The position numbers were made by a program, and so were the translations under genes. Of a DNA stretch of 64,000 nt, positions 51,782 to 60,509 are shown one piece after another (position 1 is the first letter of the stretch; each line of letters begins with the position of its first letter). This DNA comes from DATJCV01 sp963707665 (GTDB taxonomy: Bacteria > Pseudomonadota > Gammaproteobacteria > Burkholderiales > Burkholderiaceae_D). Where the stretch lies: contig CAVPQU010000018.1 of the NCBI GenBank assembly GCA_963707665.1, positions 1 through 64,000 of the forward strand, read 5' to 3'. A model generated the notes under the pieces. That model was not told where the DNA came from, made no database searches, and worked only from the letters and a program-made list of their open reading frames with translations.

Positions 51782-52277
51782 ACTCGATGCCGAACAGCTT
51801 TACACACAACTCCTGAGCCAGGTGCAATCCAGCCTGGCGCAAGCAGATAATCTTGCCATCGTCGGCATCCGTTCTGGTGGCGCCTGGCTGGCGGAACGGC
51901 TGGCGGCGGCATTGCAACTGAACGAACGGCTCGGCTTTATCGACGTCTCGTTCTACCGCGACGACTACGCGGAAAAGGGCTTGCCGGCGGAAGTCAAGCC
52001 GACGCAAATTCCGTTCGATGTCGAAGGCGCCACCATTCTGCTGGTGGACGATGTGCTGTACACCGGCCGTACCACGCGTGCGGCGATCAACGAACTGTTT
52101 GACTACGGCCGGCCGGCCAGGATCATGCTGGCGGCATTGGTCGATCGCGGCGAACGCGAACTGCCGATTGCCGCCGATTTCGTCTCCGCCACGATTACCC
52201 TCGAAGGGCCAGCGCAACAATTGGTCCTGCAACGTGCCGCCGACGGCCGTTTCTCCTTTACGGTGACCCATGCATAA
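51762..52277 (+). CDS. pyrR: Bifunctional pyr operon regulator / uracil phosphoribosyltransferase PyrR
   Basis: 171 aa PRTase fold: AIVGIRSGGAWLAERL, the PRPP-binding ILLVDDVLYTGRTTRAAI and LVDRGERELPIAADFV. In Gram-positives PyrR attenuates pyr mRNA; in proteobacteria its regulatory role is less clear. Start ATG 51762 (MIMPNPE) or 51768. It overlaps ruvX by 20 bp and pyrB by 8 bp, so translation is coupled. Confidence 0.92.
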   Translation: MIMPNPELDAEQLYTQLLSQVQSSLAQADNLAIVGIRSGGAWLAERLAAALQLNERLGFIDVSFYRDDYAEKGLPAEVKPTQIPFDVEGATILLVDDVLYTGRTTRAAINELFDYGRPARIMLAALVDRGERELPIAADFVSATITLEGPAQQLVLQRAADGRFSFTVTHA

Positions 52278-53229
52278 CCCGCAACTGAATAAAGACGGTG
52301 AATTACAGCATTTATTGACGATCGAAGGTTTGCCGCGGGCGATCGTGACGCGCATCCTGGATACCGCCGAGTCGTTTGTCGGTCTGGGCGACCGCGAAGT
52401 GAAGAAGGTGCCGTTGATGCGCGGCAAGAGCGTGTTCAATCTATTCTTTGAAAATTCGACACGCACCCGCACCACTTTCGAAATCGCCTCCAAGCGCCTG
52501 TCGGCGGACGTCATCAATCTCAACATCTCGGCTTCCAGCGCCAGCAAGGGCGAATCGCTGCTCGACACCATCGATAACCTGGCAGCGATGCACGCCGACA
52601 TGTTCGTGGTGCGCCATGCCGAATCCGGCGCACCGTACCTGATCGCCAAGCACCTGAACGACACCCGGCAAGCGCATGTGCACGTGGTCAATGCCGGCGA
52701 CGGCCGCCATGCGCACCCAACCCAGGGCTTGCTGGACATGTATACGATTCGCCACTACAAGAAGGATTTTTCCAACCTGACGGTGGCGATCGTCGGCGAT
52801 ATCCTGCACAGCCGCGTGGCGCGTTCCGACATTCACGGCCTGACTACGCTGGGCGTGCCGGAAGTACGCGTGATCGCCCCGCGCACGCTGCTGCCGAACG
52901 GCATGGAACAGATGGGCGTGCGCGTGTTCACCGATATCAATGAGGGACTGAAGGGCGTCGATGTCATCATCATGCTGCGTTTGCAAAACGAGCGCATGAG
53001 CGGCGCGCTGTTGCCGTCGGCGCAGGAATATTTCAAGAGCTATGGCCTGACGCAGGAACGTCTGGCGCTGGCCAAGCCGGACGCGATCGTGATGCATCCG
53101 GGCCCGATGAACCGTGGAGTCGAGATCGATTCGGCAGTGGCGGACGGCGCGCAGGCGGTGATCTTGCCGCAGGTGACGTTCGGGATCGCGGTGCGGATGG
53201 CGGTGATGAGCATCGTGGCGGGAAATTAA
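52270..53229 (+). CDS. pyrB: Aspartate carbamoyltransferase catalytic subunit
   Basis: 319 aa. Makes carbamoyl aspartate in pyrimidine synthesis. Carbamoyl-phosphate site FFENSTRTRTTFE, SASSASKGESLLDT, VRHAESGAPY, HAHPTQGLLDMYTI and the Asp-side HPGPMNRGVEID are all intact. It is followed by a DHOase-like PyrC' that is expected to be its structural partner, as in Pseudomonas. Confidence 0.96.
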   Translation: MHNPQLNKDGELQHLLTIEGLPRAIVTRILDTAESFVGLGDREVKKVPLMRGKSVFNLFFENSTRTRTTFEIASKRLSADVINLNISASSASKGESLLDTIDNLAAMHADMFVVRHAESGAPYLIAKHLNDTRQAHVHVVNAGDGRHAHPTQGLLDMYTIRHYKKDFSNLTVAIVGDILHSRVARSDIHGLTTLGVPEVRVIAPRTLLPNGMEQMGVRVFTDINEGLKGVDVIIMLRLQNERMSGALLPSAQEYFKSYGLTQERLALAKPDAIVMHPGPMNRGVEIDSAVADGAQAVILPQVTFGIAVRMAVMSIVAGN

Positions 53230-53300
53230 AATCATTGTCGGATGGAGTGGGTGAGACGCGCACGCGTCGAGCTGCTCTGTCCTCCACAAATTAAACTGAA

Positions 53301-54623
53301 ATGAAAATCCACATTAAAAACGGCCGCTTGATCGACCCCGCCAACGGTATTGATGCTCATACCGATCTGTATCTCGCCGCCGGCAAGGTAGCGGCGATCG
53401 GTGCCGCGCCGGCCGGTTTCGTCGCCGCCCGCACCATCGACGCCAGCGGCTTGATCGTGGCGCCCGGACTGGTGGATTTGAGCGTACGCCTGCGCGAGCC
53501 GGGGTATGAATACAAGGCGACGCTGGAATCCGAGCTGCAGGCCGCGATGCAGGGCGGTGTCACCAGCCTGGTGTGCCCGCCCGACACGGACCCGGTGCTG
53601 GACGAACCGGGCCTGGTGGAAATGCTGAAGCATCGTGCCAAGACGCTGAACCAGGCGCATGTGTATCCGCTAGGGGCGCTGACAGTCGGACTGAAGGGGC
53701 AGGCGCTGACTGAAATGGCGGAACTGGCGGAAGCTGGCTGCATCGGTTTCGCGCAGGCGGAGCATCCGATTCTGGATACCACCGTGTTGCTGTCGGCGCT
53801 GCAGTATGCGCAGAGTTTTGGCTACACCGTGTGGCTGCGGCCACAGGACCCGCATCTGGGCAGGCGTGGCATCGCCCACAGCGGGCCGGTAGCGTCGCGG
53901 CTTGGCTTGTCGGGGGTGCCGGTGATGGCGGAAACGATTGCACTGCACACTATTTTCGAGTTGGTGCGCGCCTCCGGCGCGCGCGTGCACGTGTGCCGCA
54001 TCTCGTCGGCGGCCGGGGTCGAACTGGTGCGCGCGGCCAAGAAAGAGGGCCTGCCGGTTACCTGCGACGTCGGTGCCCACCATATTCATTTATGCGATAT
54101 GGATGTCGGCTATTTCGATTCCAACGCGCGCCTGACGCCACCCTTGCGCACCCAGCGCGATCGCGACGCGATTCGCCAGGGGCTGGCGGACGGCACCATC
54201 GACGCCATCTGCTCAGACCATACGCCGGTCGATGATGATGAAAAATTGCGCCCATTCGGTGAGGCGTCGCCGGGTGCCACCGGGCTTGAGTTGCTGCTGT
54301 CACTGGCATTGAAGTGGGCCGAAGAACCGGGCTCCACACGTGCAGCTGGCACAGAGCCGGGGATTGCCCGCGCAGTGGCCAAGATCACGTCCGACGCGGC
54401 ACGCGTGGCCGGCCTTGCATGCGGTCAGTTGGCGGTGGGCAGTGCCGCCGATCTATGTCTGTTCGATCCTGTCGCGCGCTGGGAGGTGAATCCGGCGGCA
54501 CTCGCCAGCCAGGGCAAGCATACGCCGCTGCTCGGTTATGAGTTGAGCGGCCAGGTACGGGCCACCATCGTCGGTGGTCGTGTCGCTTTCGAGCGCGACT
54601 GCGCTGCTGTTGCCGTCGCTTGA
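53301..54623 (+). CDS. Non-catalytic dihydroorotase homologue PyrC'
   Basis: 440 aa amidohydrolase fold of the multifunctional-complex DHOase type. The metal-binding HxH of active enzymes (DLHVHLREPG) reads DLSVRLREPG, so both histidines are lost. Yet the later SDHTPVDDDEK with the catalytic Asp position is kept. This matches PyrC' (PyrX), which lacks activity and stabilises the ATCase dodecamer. A true PyrC should be encoded elsewhere. It lies 71 bp after pyrB. Confidence 0.9.
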   Translation: MKIHIKNGRLIDPANGIDAHTDLYLAAGKVAAIGAAPAGFVAARTIDASGLIVAPGLVDLSVRLREPGYEYKATLESELQAAMQGGVTSLVCPPDTDPVLDEPGLVEMLKHRAKTLNQAHVYPLGALTVGLKGQALTEMAELAEAGCIGFAQAEHPILDTTVLLSALQYAQSFGYTVWLRPQDPHLGRRGIAHSGPVASRLGLSGVPVMAETIALHTIFELVRASGARVHVCRISSAAGVELVRAAKKEGLPVTCDVGAHHIHLCDMDVGYFDSNARLTPPLRTQRDRDAIRQGLADGTIDAICSDHTPVDDDEKLRPFGEASPGATGLELLLSLALKWAEEPGSTRAAGTEPGIARAVAKITSDAARVAGLACGQLAVGSAADLCLFDPVARWEVNPAALASQGKHTPLLGYELSGQVRATIVGGRVAFERDCAAVAVA

Positions 54624-54638
54624 TCGTAACGTGCATGT

Positions 54639-54660
54639 GCCGGAAAAGATGATTTCCGGC
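54639..54660 (+). terminator. Hairpin after pyrC'
   Basis: GCCGGAAA-AGATGA-TTTCCGGC, a perfect 8 bp stem 16 bp after the pyrC' stop. The following bases are GATGTTTC, not a T-tract, so it may stabilise the mRNA end or act with Rho. The rest of the 175 bp gap shows no gene. Confidence 0.5.
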
Positions 54661-54798
54661 GATGTTTCGCATAGCGCCGCATCTGGCCGCGCGGCTAGGG
54701 ACTGGTACCCTGATTTCTAGGTGCTGGCAGCCTTGGATGCAATCGATCGTTTTAGTGCTGATCGAGCAAGCTCGCAGAGCGGTTGTGGCTGCGCTGCT

Positions 54799-55635
54799 TC
54801 ACGCCGAAAGCCCGGTTTTTGTGATCGGCTGGTATTGCGGGCACTCCACTTGCAATAGTGCGCGGTCGTGCAGCCGCACCGCACTCAGTTGGCCGCCCCA
54901 GACGCAGCCGCTATCCAGCGCCATCAGGTTCGGACGCAGCATCAAGCCGAGCGCCGACCAGTGACCGAAGACCACCGTGACGTCGGCGCTGCACCGTTGC
55001 GGCACCTCGAACCACGGCAGGTAGCCGGGCGGCGCCGAGTCCAGGCCTTGTTTCGCCGCGAAATCCATGTCGCCGTCGACACTGCAAAAGCGCACCCGGG
55101 TCAAGCCGTTGACCACGCAGCGCAGGCGCTCGTTGCCGCGCAGCGCATCATCCCAGCGCGGCGGCGTGTTGCCATACATGGCGCGCAGGAAATCGACCCA
55201 GCCGGGTCCGCGCAAAACGTGTTCGACTTCGTGCGCCAGCGTCATGGTTTGCGGCGCGCTCCATTGCGGCAGCACGCCGGCATGTACCAGCAAATGGCCG
55301 TCGGCAAAATGCGCCAGCGGTTGTTGCCGCAGCCAGTCCAGCAGTTCGTCGCAATCCGGCGCCGCCAGAATGTCGGCAATCGTATCCGAGCGATGCAAGG
55401 ATCGGATGCCATGTGCGACCGCCAGCAGATGCAGGTCGTGGTTGCCCAATACCACGCGCGCACGCGCGCCCAGTGAGCGCACCAGACGCAGGCTGGCCAG
55501 CGAGTCCGGGCCGCGGTTGACGATATCGCCGGTGAACCAGAGGGCGGCTCCGGCATCGACTGCATCGATGCGTTGCAGCAGGGCTTGCAGGCTGGCGTGG
55601 CAACCCTGCAGGTCGCCGATTGCGTAGGTGGGCAT
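54799..55635 (-). CDS. apaH: Symmetrical diadenosine tetraphosphatase
   Basis: 278 aa calcineurin-type phosphoesterase that cleaves Ap4A to two ADP. Metal-binding motifs: YAIGDLQGCHASL (GDxxG), FTGDIVNRGPDSL (GDxVxRG), VLGNHDLHLLAVA (GNHD), HLLVHAGVLPQW and VFGHWSALGL. The frame is clean. It diverges from rfbB with a 146 bp spacer. Confidence 0.95.
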   Translation of the reverse strand: MPTYAIGDLQGCHASLQALLQRIDAVDAGAALWFTGDIVNRGPDSLASLRLVRSLGARARVVLGNHDLHLLAVAHGIRSLHRSDTIADILAAPDCDELLDWLRQQPLAHFADGHLLVHAGVLPQWSAPQTMTLAHEVEHVLRGPGWVDFLRAMYGNTPPRWDDALRGNERLRCVVNGLTRVRFCSVDGDMDFAAKQGLDSAPPGYLPWFEVPQRCSADVTVVFGHWSALGLMLRPNLMALDSGCVWGGQLSAVRLHDRALLQVECPQYQPITKTGLSA

Positions 55636-55781
55636 CGCAGGCTATTTCGTCGGAAATCAATGATGGCGCCATTGTAGTCGGCGCGTCGCGTACATGTGCG
55701 ATACCGCCAATTGGGCGGTGCAAGCAGTGGTTTCCTTTAAAATGACAGTTTTTCCATTCGTATCCGGAACAGGAACGCAAC

Positions 55782-56846
55782 ATGATATTCGTCACCGGCG
55801 GCGCCGGATTCATCGGCTCCAACTTCGTACTCGACTGGCTGGCGGATAGCGACGAACCGGTCATCAACTACGACAAGCTGACCTACGCCGGCAACCTTGC
55901 CAACCTGGCCAGCCTGCGCGGCGACCGCCGCCACATCTTCGTGCAGGCCGACATCGGCGATACCGGCAAGGTGGCGGCACTGCTGGCGACGCACCGGCCG
56001 CGCGCGATCGTGCATTTTGCCGCCGAAAGCCACGTCGACCGCTCGATCCTCGGTCCCGGCGAATTCATCAACACCAACATCAACGGTACCTTCAGCCTGC
56101 TGGAGGCGGCGCGCGCGTACTGGAGCAGCCTGGCAGGCGCGGAGCGCGACGCCTTCCGTTTCCTGCATGTCTCGACCGACGAAGTGTATGGCACGCTCGG
56201 GCCCGAGGATGCGCCGTTTTCAGAAACCACCGCCTATGCGCCGAACAGCCCGTATTCGGCCTCGAAGGCCGCCGCCGATCATCTGGTACGCGCCTACCAT
56301 CACACCTATGGCTTGCCGACGCTGACCACCAATTGCTCCAACAATTACGGCCCCTACCATTTCCCGGAAAAGCTGATTCCGCTGGTCATCGCCAACGCGC
56401 TGGCGGCAGGCCGTTGCCGATCTACGGCGACGGCCAGCAGGTGCGCGACTGGCTGTATGTTGGCGATCACTGCGCCGCCATCCGTTGCGTGCTGGCCGCC
56501 GGGCGCACCGGGCAGACTTACAATATCGGCGGCTGGAATGAAATGACCAACCTTGAGGTCGTGCACACGCTGTGCGACATGCTGGACCGCCAGGCGCCCA
56601 AAGACGGTGCATCTGGCGCCAGCTCTTACCGCCAGCAGATCACCTATGTCACCGACCGCCCCGGCCACGACCGTCGCTATGCAATCGACGCCCGCAAGAT
56701 CGAGCAAGAACTCGGCTGGAAGCCGGCCGAGACCTTCGCCAGCGGCATCGCCAAGACCGTGCGCGTGGTATCTGGCACATCAGGACTGGGTGCGCGACGT
56801 GCAGTCCGGCGATTATTTGAAGTGGGTGGAACAGCAATACGGCTAG
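55782..56846 (+). CDS. rfbB: dTDP-glucose 4,6-dehydratase (two indels)
   Basis: About 355 aa extended SDR. NAD-binding TGGAGFIGSNFVLDW, HFAAESHVDRSI, VSTDEVYG and catalytic YSASKAAADHL are clear. One net indel near 56408 (before RPLPIYGDGQQVRDWLYVGD) and one extra base near 56766 break the frame. It ends WVEQQYG at 56846. It makes dTDP-4-keto-6-deoxyglucose for rhamnose in LPS or glycans. rfbC follows after 60 bp; rfbA and rfbD are not present in the window. Confidence 0.94.
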
Positions 56847-56906
56847 CGTGCGTGCATGACGACAATATGCTTACCTGCTGCAAAGCGTGAAAACGAGGCG
56901 ATTTGA

Positions 56907-57452
56907 ATGAAACTGGTTGAAACCCGCATTCCGGGCGTGCTGATTCTCGAACCCCAGGTGTTTGGCGACGCCCGCGGTTTTTTCTATGAAAGCTTCAACC
57001 AGCGCCGCTTCCAGGAACTGACCGGGATCGCGGCAAACTTCGTGCAGGATAATCATTCCAGGTCCGCGCAAAATGTGTTGCGCGGCCTGCACTATCAGAT
57101 CCGCCAGCCGCAGGGCAAGCTGGTGCGGGTGATCGCCGGCGAAGTGTTCGATGTCGCCGTCGATCTGCGCCGAAGTTCGGCGACCTTTGGCCAGTGGGCC
57201 GGCGTCACGCTGTCGGCCGAAAACCGGCGCCAGTTATGGATTCCTCCCGGTTTTGCGCATGGCTTCGTGGTCACCAGCGAAGCTGCCGAGTTCCTGTACA
57301 AGACCACCGATTACTGGGCGCCCGAGCACGAGCGCGGCATTCGCTGGGACGATCCGGCCATCGGCATCGAGTGGCCGCTGACGACGGCGCCACTGGTGTC
57401 CGCCAAGGACGCCGCGGCCAGCCTGCTGACCGATGCCGAAGTGTTTGCCTGA
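56907..57452 (+). CDS. rfbC: dTDP-4-dehydrorhamnose 3,5-epimerase
   Basis: 181 aa cupin-like enzyme of dTDP-L-rhamnose synthesis. Motifs: GDARGFFYESFNQRRF, FVQDNHSRSAQNVLRGLHYQ with the catalytic His, VFDVAVDLRRSS, LWIPPGFAHGFVV and the catalytic Tyr region EFLYKTTDYWAPEHER. The frame is clean. SD-like GAGGCGA lies ahead of ATG 56907. It works on the product of the rfbB enzyme upstream. Confidence 0.96.
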   Translation: MKLVETRIPGVLILEPQVFGDARGFFYESFNQRRFQELTGIAANFVQDNHSRSAQNVLRGLHYQIRQPQGKLVRVIAGEVFDVAVDLRRSSATFGQWAGVTLSAENRRQLWIPPGFAHGFVVTSEAAEFLYKTTDYWAPEHERGIRWDDPAIGIEWPLTTAPLVSAKDAAASLLTDAEVFA

Positions 57453-57486
57453 TCGGCTGGCCGATTTTTTTGCGACACGTCCACCG

Positions 57487-58509
57487 ATGAATCCTAGTGC
57501 CAGCGAAATCCAGTGCGCCGCGCAGTTGCTGGAAGCGGGCGGTCTGGTCGCCTTTCCGACCGAAACCGTGTACGGGCTTGGCGCCGACGCCGAAAACCCG
57601 GCGGCGGTGGCCAGCATCTATGCCGCCAAGGGCCGGCCGGCCAACCATCCGGTGATCGTTCATCTGGCGCCGGGCGCGGATCCCGGCTACTGGATTGAAT
57701 CGATGCCGACTGCGGCCCGCAATCTGATCGACGCCTTCTGGCCGGGGCCGCTGTCGCTGATCCTGAAGCGTGCCGCGCGGATTCCCGACGCGGTTTCCGG
57801 CGGCCAGGACTCGATCGCGCTGCGCTGTCCGTCGCACCCGGTGGCGCAAGCCTTGCTGCGCGCTTTCCGCAGCGGGCGCGGCGGCCTTGCCGCGCCATCG
57901 GCCAACAAGTTCGGCCGCGTCAGCCCGACCACCGCGCAACATGTGCGCGACGAATTCGGTGCGCCGCAGCCGGCGATCGGGCACGGCGTGCTGAATTGCG
58001 TGCTGGACGGCGGTGCCAGCGCGGTCGGCATCGAATCGACGATTCTCGACCTGTCGCGCCTCGCTAGCCACGGCCCGGTGCTGCTGCGCCCGGGCCACAT
58101 CAGCGCCGACCAGATCGCCGCCGTGCTCGGCCGCCAGCCCGGCTTACCGGACGCCGCCGCGCCGCGCGCTTCCGGCACGCTGGAGGCGCACTACGCGCCG
58201 CGCACGCCAGTGGCGCTATTGCACGGTGATGAATTGGCCGCCGCATTGAACCGCCTGCTCCATGCCGGCCGCCGCGTGGCACTGATCCACTACTCGGATC
58301 TGCCGGCCGCCAGCGCCAGCGTGCGTTTGGCCGCCGAGCCGGACAGCTATGCGCATGCGCTGTATGCCGCGCTGCGCACGATGGACCAGGCGGGCGCCGA
58401 ACTGATGTTGGTGGAAGCGCCGCCAAACGGGCCGGAATGGCGGGGTGTCAACGACCGCCTGCGTCGAGCCGCCCACGATTCCCTCGGCATCCTGAGGAAT
58501 TTCATCTGA
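57487..58509 (+). CDS. L-threonylcarbamoyladenylate synthase (Sua5/YciO/YrdC family)
   Basis: 340 aa, with the YrdC domain (GGLVAFPTETVYGLGADAEN, KGRPANHPVIVHL, FWPGPLSLIL, RCPSHPVAQALLRAF, APSANKFGRVSPTTA, STILDL) plus the C-terminal Sua5 domain, so it is the long Sua5 type rather than short TsaC. It forms the TC-AMP intermediate for t6A37 in tRNAs. It starts 34 bp after rfbC and may be in the same transcript, though the functions are unrelated. Confidence 0.92.
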   Translation: MNPSASEIQCAAQLLEAGGLVAFPTETVYGLGADAENPAAVASIYAAKGRPANHPVIVHLAPGADPGYWIESMPTAARNLIDAFWPGPLSLILKRAARIPDAVSGGQDSIALRCPSHPVAQALLRAFRSGRGGLAAPSANKFGRVSPTTAQHVRDEFGAPQPAIGHGVLNCVLDGGASAVGIESTILDLSRLASHGPVLLRPGHISADQIAAVLGRQPGLPDAAAPRASGTLEAHYAPRTPVALLHGDELAAALNRLLHAGRRVALIHYSDLPAASASVRLAAEPDSYAHALYAALRTMDQAGAELMLVEAPPNGPEWRGVNDRLRRAAHDSLGILRNFI

Positions 58510-58558
58510 AAACCCATTCGCCAGCTGAATTGTCCACTTGGCAAGCAAAGTGAATCCA

Positions 58559-58578
58559 CGCATACTCCGGGCTAACAA
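58559..58578. promoter_or_regulatory. Conserved upstream motif of lipase 1
   Basis: CGCATACTCC followed by GCTAACAA lies about 50-68 bp before the start of the first lipase gene. The same string (with TT for GGG between the parts) is at 60445-60463, at nearly the same distance from the second lipase start. The ATACTCC core is the reverse complement of the GGAGTAT heptamer. Confidence 0.5.
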
Positions 58579-58626
58579 ATAGAGCGATCGTTCTTTTTGT
58601 TTAGAAAAATTCCAAAGGAGATAGTA

Positions 58627-60102
58627 ATGCGTTCATATCAATTTGCATTGATGGTGCTGGCCGGCGCGGTTCTGGCCGCTTGCGGCGGAAGCAATGGCAC
58701 AGCACCAGCGCCACCCGCCGAGCTGGCGCGCGGCGCGCTGGAGGTCAATCCACCGCCTCAAGTCCTTGCGCTGACGACCGTTCAACTCAAGACCGCGTTG
58801 GATGCGGCCGGCATGACTCCGGTCACCGGCGTACCGAAATGCACGGTCACCACCTACAACATGAAATACGGCACTGTCGGCGGCGCCAAGGAAGCAACCG
58901 ACGCCACCGGCGCCATCATGGTGCCGTCCGGTGCCGATCCGGCCTGCAGCGGCGCGCGCCCGGTGCTGCTGTATGCGCACGGCACTACCATCGACAAGAA
59001 CTACAACATGGCCGACCTGGCCACCAATACGGAAGCAGCGCTGCAGGCCGGCTTGTATGCGGCTCAGGGTTTCATCGTGGTGGCGCCGAATTACGCCGGC
59101 TATAACGGCTCGAAACTGAGCTATCACCCCTATCTGGATGCTGAGCAATCAGCCAACGACATGGTTGACGGCCTGCGCGCGGCGCGCACGGCGTTCTCCA
59201 AGATCGGCACTACGGCCTCGGACAAGCTCTTCATCACCGGCTATTCGCAAGGCGGCCACGTGGCGATGGCGACCCAGCGCGCCATGCAACAGACTTATGC
59301 GTCCGAATTCACGGTGACGGCGCTGGCCGGCCAATCGGGCCCGTATGCGATGTCCTTGCTGGGCGATATCGCATTCGGCGGCAAGCCGAACGTGGGGGCG
59401 ACGATCTTCTTCCCGATGATCAGCGCCAGCTGGCAAAAACAATCCAATGGCACTCTCTATTCGAGCCCGAGCGACATGTATGAAGTGCTATACGCCACCG
59501 GGATCGATTCGCTGTTGCCGAGTGCCACGCTGAATACCTATGACAAGCTCTTTACCGCCGGCAAATTGCCGCAGACCGCCTTGTTCGCCGCTGAAGATCC
59601 GCAGATCCACTGGCTGCCGGGCTTTGGCTTTGGCGCCAACAACTTGATCAAAAGCAGTTTCCGCACTGCCTATCTGGCGGATATGATGGCCAACCCCTGT
59701 GTGGCGAATCCTAACCCGGCGACCTGCACCCCGGCCCATCCTTTCCGCAAAGCGGGGCTAAAGAACGATTTGCGCAATTACACGCCGACGGTGCCGGTGC
59801 TGCTGTGCGGCGGCAAGGGCGATCCAACCGTGTTCTGGGCCAGTTCCGAAGTGACCGCAGGGTATTTCCTCGACCAAGGCATGCCGGGCGGCATGCTGAC
59901 CTTGCTGGACGTTGCTTCTGCCACGACGGGCGATCAGTTTGACGACGTTAAAGACGGCTTCGCCGTTCTGGTAGCGATGACCAAGGCTGCTGCCGGTGGC
60001 GGGCTGGCAGGAGAGCAAGCTGTATTCACCGCTTACCACGGCGGCCTAGTGCCGCCGTTCTGCGGCGCCGCCGCGCGCGGCGTGTTCGAAGCACTGCTTT
60101 GA
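58627..60102 (+). CDS. Secreted lipoprotein lipase/esterase 1 (alpha/beta hydrolase)
   Basis: 491 aa, clean frame. Lipoprotein signal MVLAGAVLAACGGS (lipobox VLAAC). The alpha/beta hydrolase part resembles large bacterial secretory lipases: VLLYAHGTTIDKNYN, GFIVVAPNYAGYNGS, the nucleophile elbow ITGYSQGGHVAMATQRAM, and a late Asp region (LLCGGKGDPTVFW). It ends HGGLVPPFCGAAARGVFEALL. AAGGAG lies 7 bases before the ATG. It is a paralogue of the next gene; about two thirds of residues match by eye. Confidence 0.85.
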   Translation: MRSYQFALMVLAGAVLAACGGSNGTAPAPPAELARGALEVNPPPQVLALTTVQLKTALDAAGMTPVTGVPKCTVTTYNMKYGTVGGAKEATDATGAIMVPSGADPACSGARPVLLYAHGTTIDKNYNMADLATNTEAALQAGLYAAQGFIVVAPNYAGYNGSKLSYHPYLDAEQSANDMVDGLRAARTAFSKIGTTASDKLFITGYSQGGHVAMATQRAMQQTYASEFTVTALAGQSGPYAMSLLGDIAFGGKPNVGATIFFPMISASWQKQSNGTLYSSPSDMYEVLYATGIDSLLPSATLNTYDKLFTAGKLPQTALFAAEDPQIHWLPGFGFGANNLIKSSFRTAYLADMMANPCVANPNPATCTPAHPFRKAGLKNDLRNYTPTVPVLLCGGKGDPTVFWASSEVTAGYFLDQGMPGGMLTLLDVASATTGDQFDDVKDGFAVLVAMTKAAAGGGLAGEQAVFTAYHGGLVPPFCGAAARGVFEALL

Positions 60103-60164
60103 ACAGCATTTGTCACCGCAGTGCGCGGTAAGAATCGTGCATTACTGTTGAGGTAAGGAAAAAT

Positions 60165-60198
60165 TAAAAAACCGGCCTGAATCTGGCCGGTTTTTTTA
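60165..60198 (+). terminator. Rho-independent terminator after lipase 1
   Basis: AAAAAACCGGCC-TGAATCT-GGCCGGTTTTTTT: a strong stem followed by seven T, 63 bp after the lipase 1 stop. The A-run upstream makes it nearly symmetric, so it could also work on the other strand. Confidence 0.92.
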
Positions 60199-60207
60199 AT
60201 TATGCTA

Positions 60208-60267
60208 GGGGTATGTTGTAAAAAATTGCATTTCATAAGCGAGAATGATGACCATTAATGAGAGTAT
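60208..60267 (+). repeat. 53-bp paired-heptamer element, copy D
   Basis: GGGGTAT at 60208 and AGAGTAT at 60261, exactly 53 bp apart, starting 10 bp after a terminator. It shares GTTGTAAAAAATTGC (left block), GAGAAT (60241-60246) and TGACCATTAAT (60249-60259), the last also found in copy B. Confidence 0.7.
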
Positions 60268-60509
60268 CTGTTCCATTCTAGGTCAGCACCCGTTCTCGCC
60301 CGACAATCCAGGCGGCATACCTCAGCCCGCCGCAATCCCGAGTCGCGCCCGGCCCAGAATCAGCGCATGCACATCATGTGTGCGCGTGGAAGTTGCGCAA
60401 GATCATGTCATTGCCATTTTGCCAAATGGCGTGATCCGTCGCATCGCATACTCCTTGCTAACAAGCGGAACGCCAGTTCCCTTGTTGAAAAACACCAAGG
60501 GAGGTAGCG
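60268..60509. other. Non-coding leader region before lipase 2
   Basis: No gene seen. It contains a 7 bp inverted repeat GCCATTT-TGCC-AAATGGC (60413-60430), operator-like, and the CGCATACTCC motif (60445-60454) shared with lipase 1. The lipase 2 start follows GGGAGGTAGCG. Confidence 0.5.

Noticed and set aside
54662..54964. Open frame after pyrC' that could be a plsC-like gene
   Set aside because: The translation has no acyltransferase motif and runs antisense into apaH, which is clearly coding.
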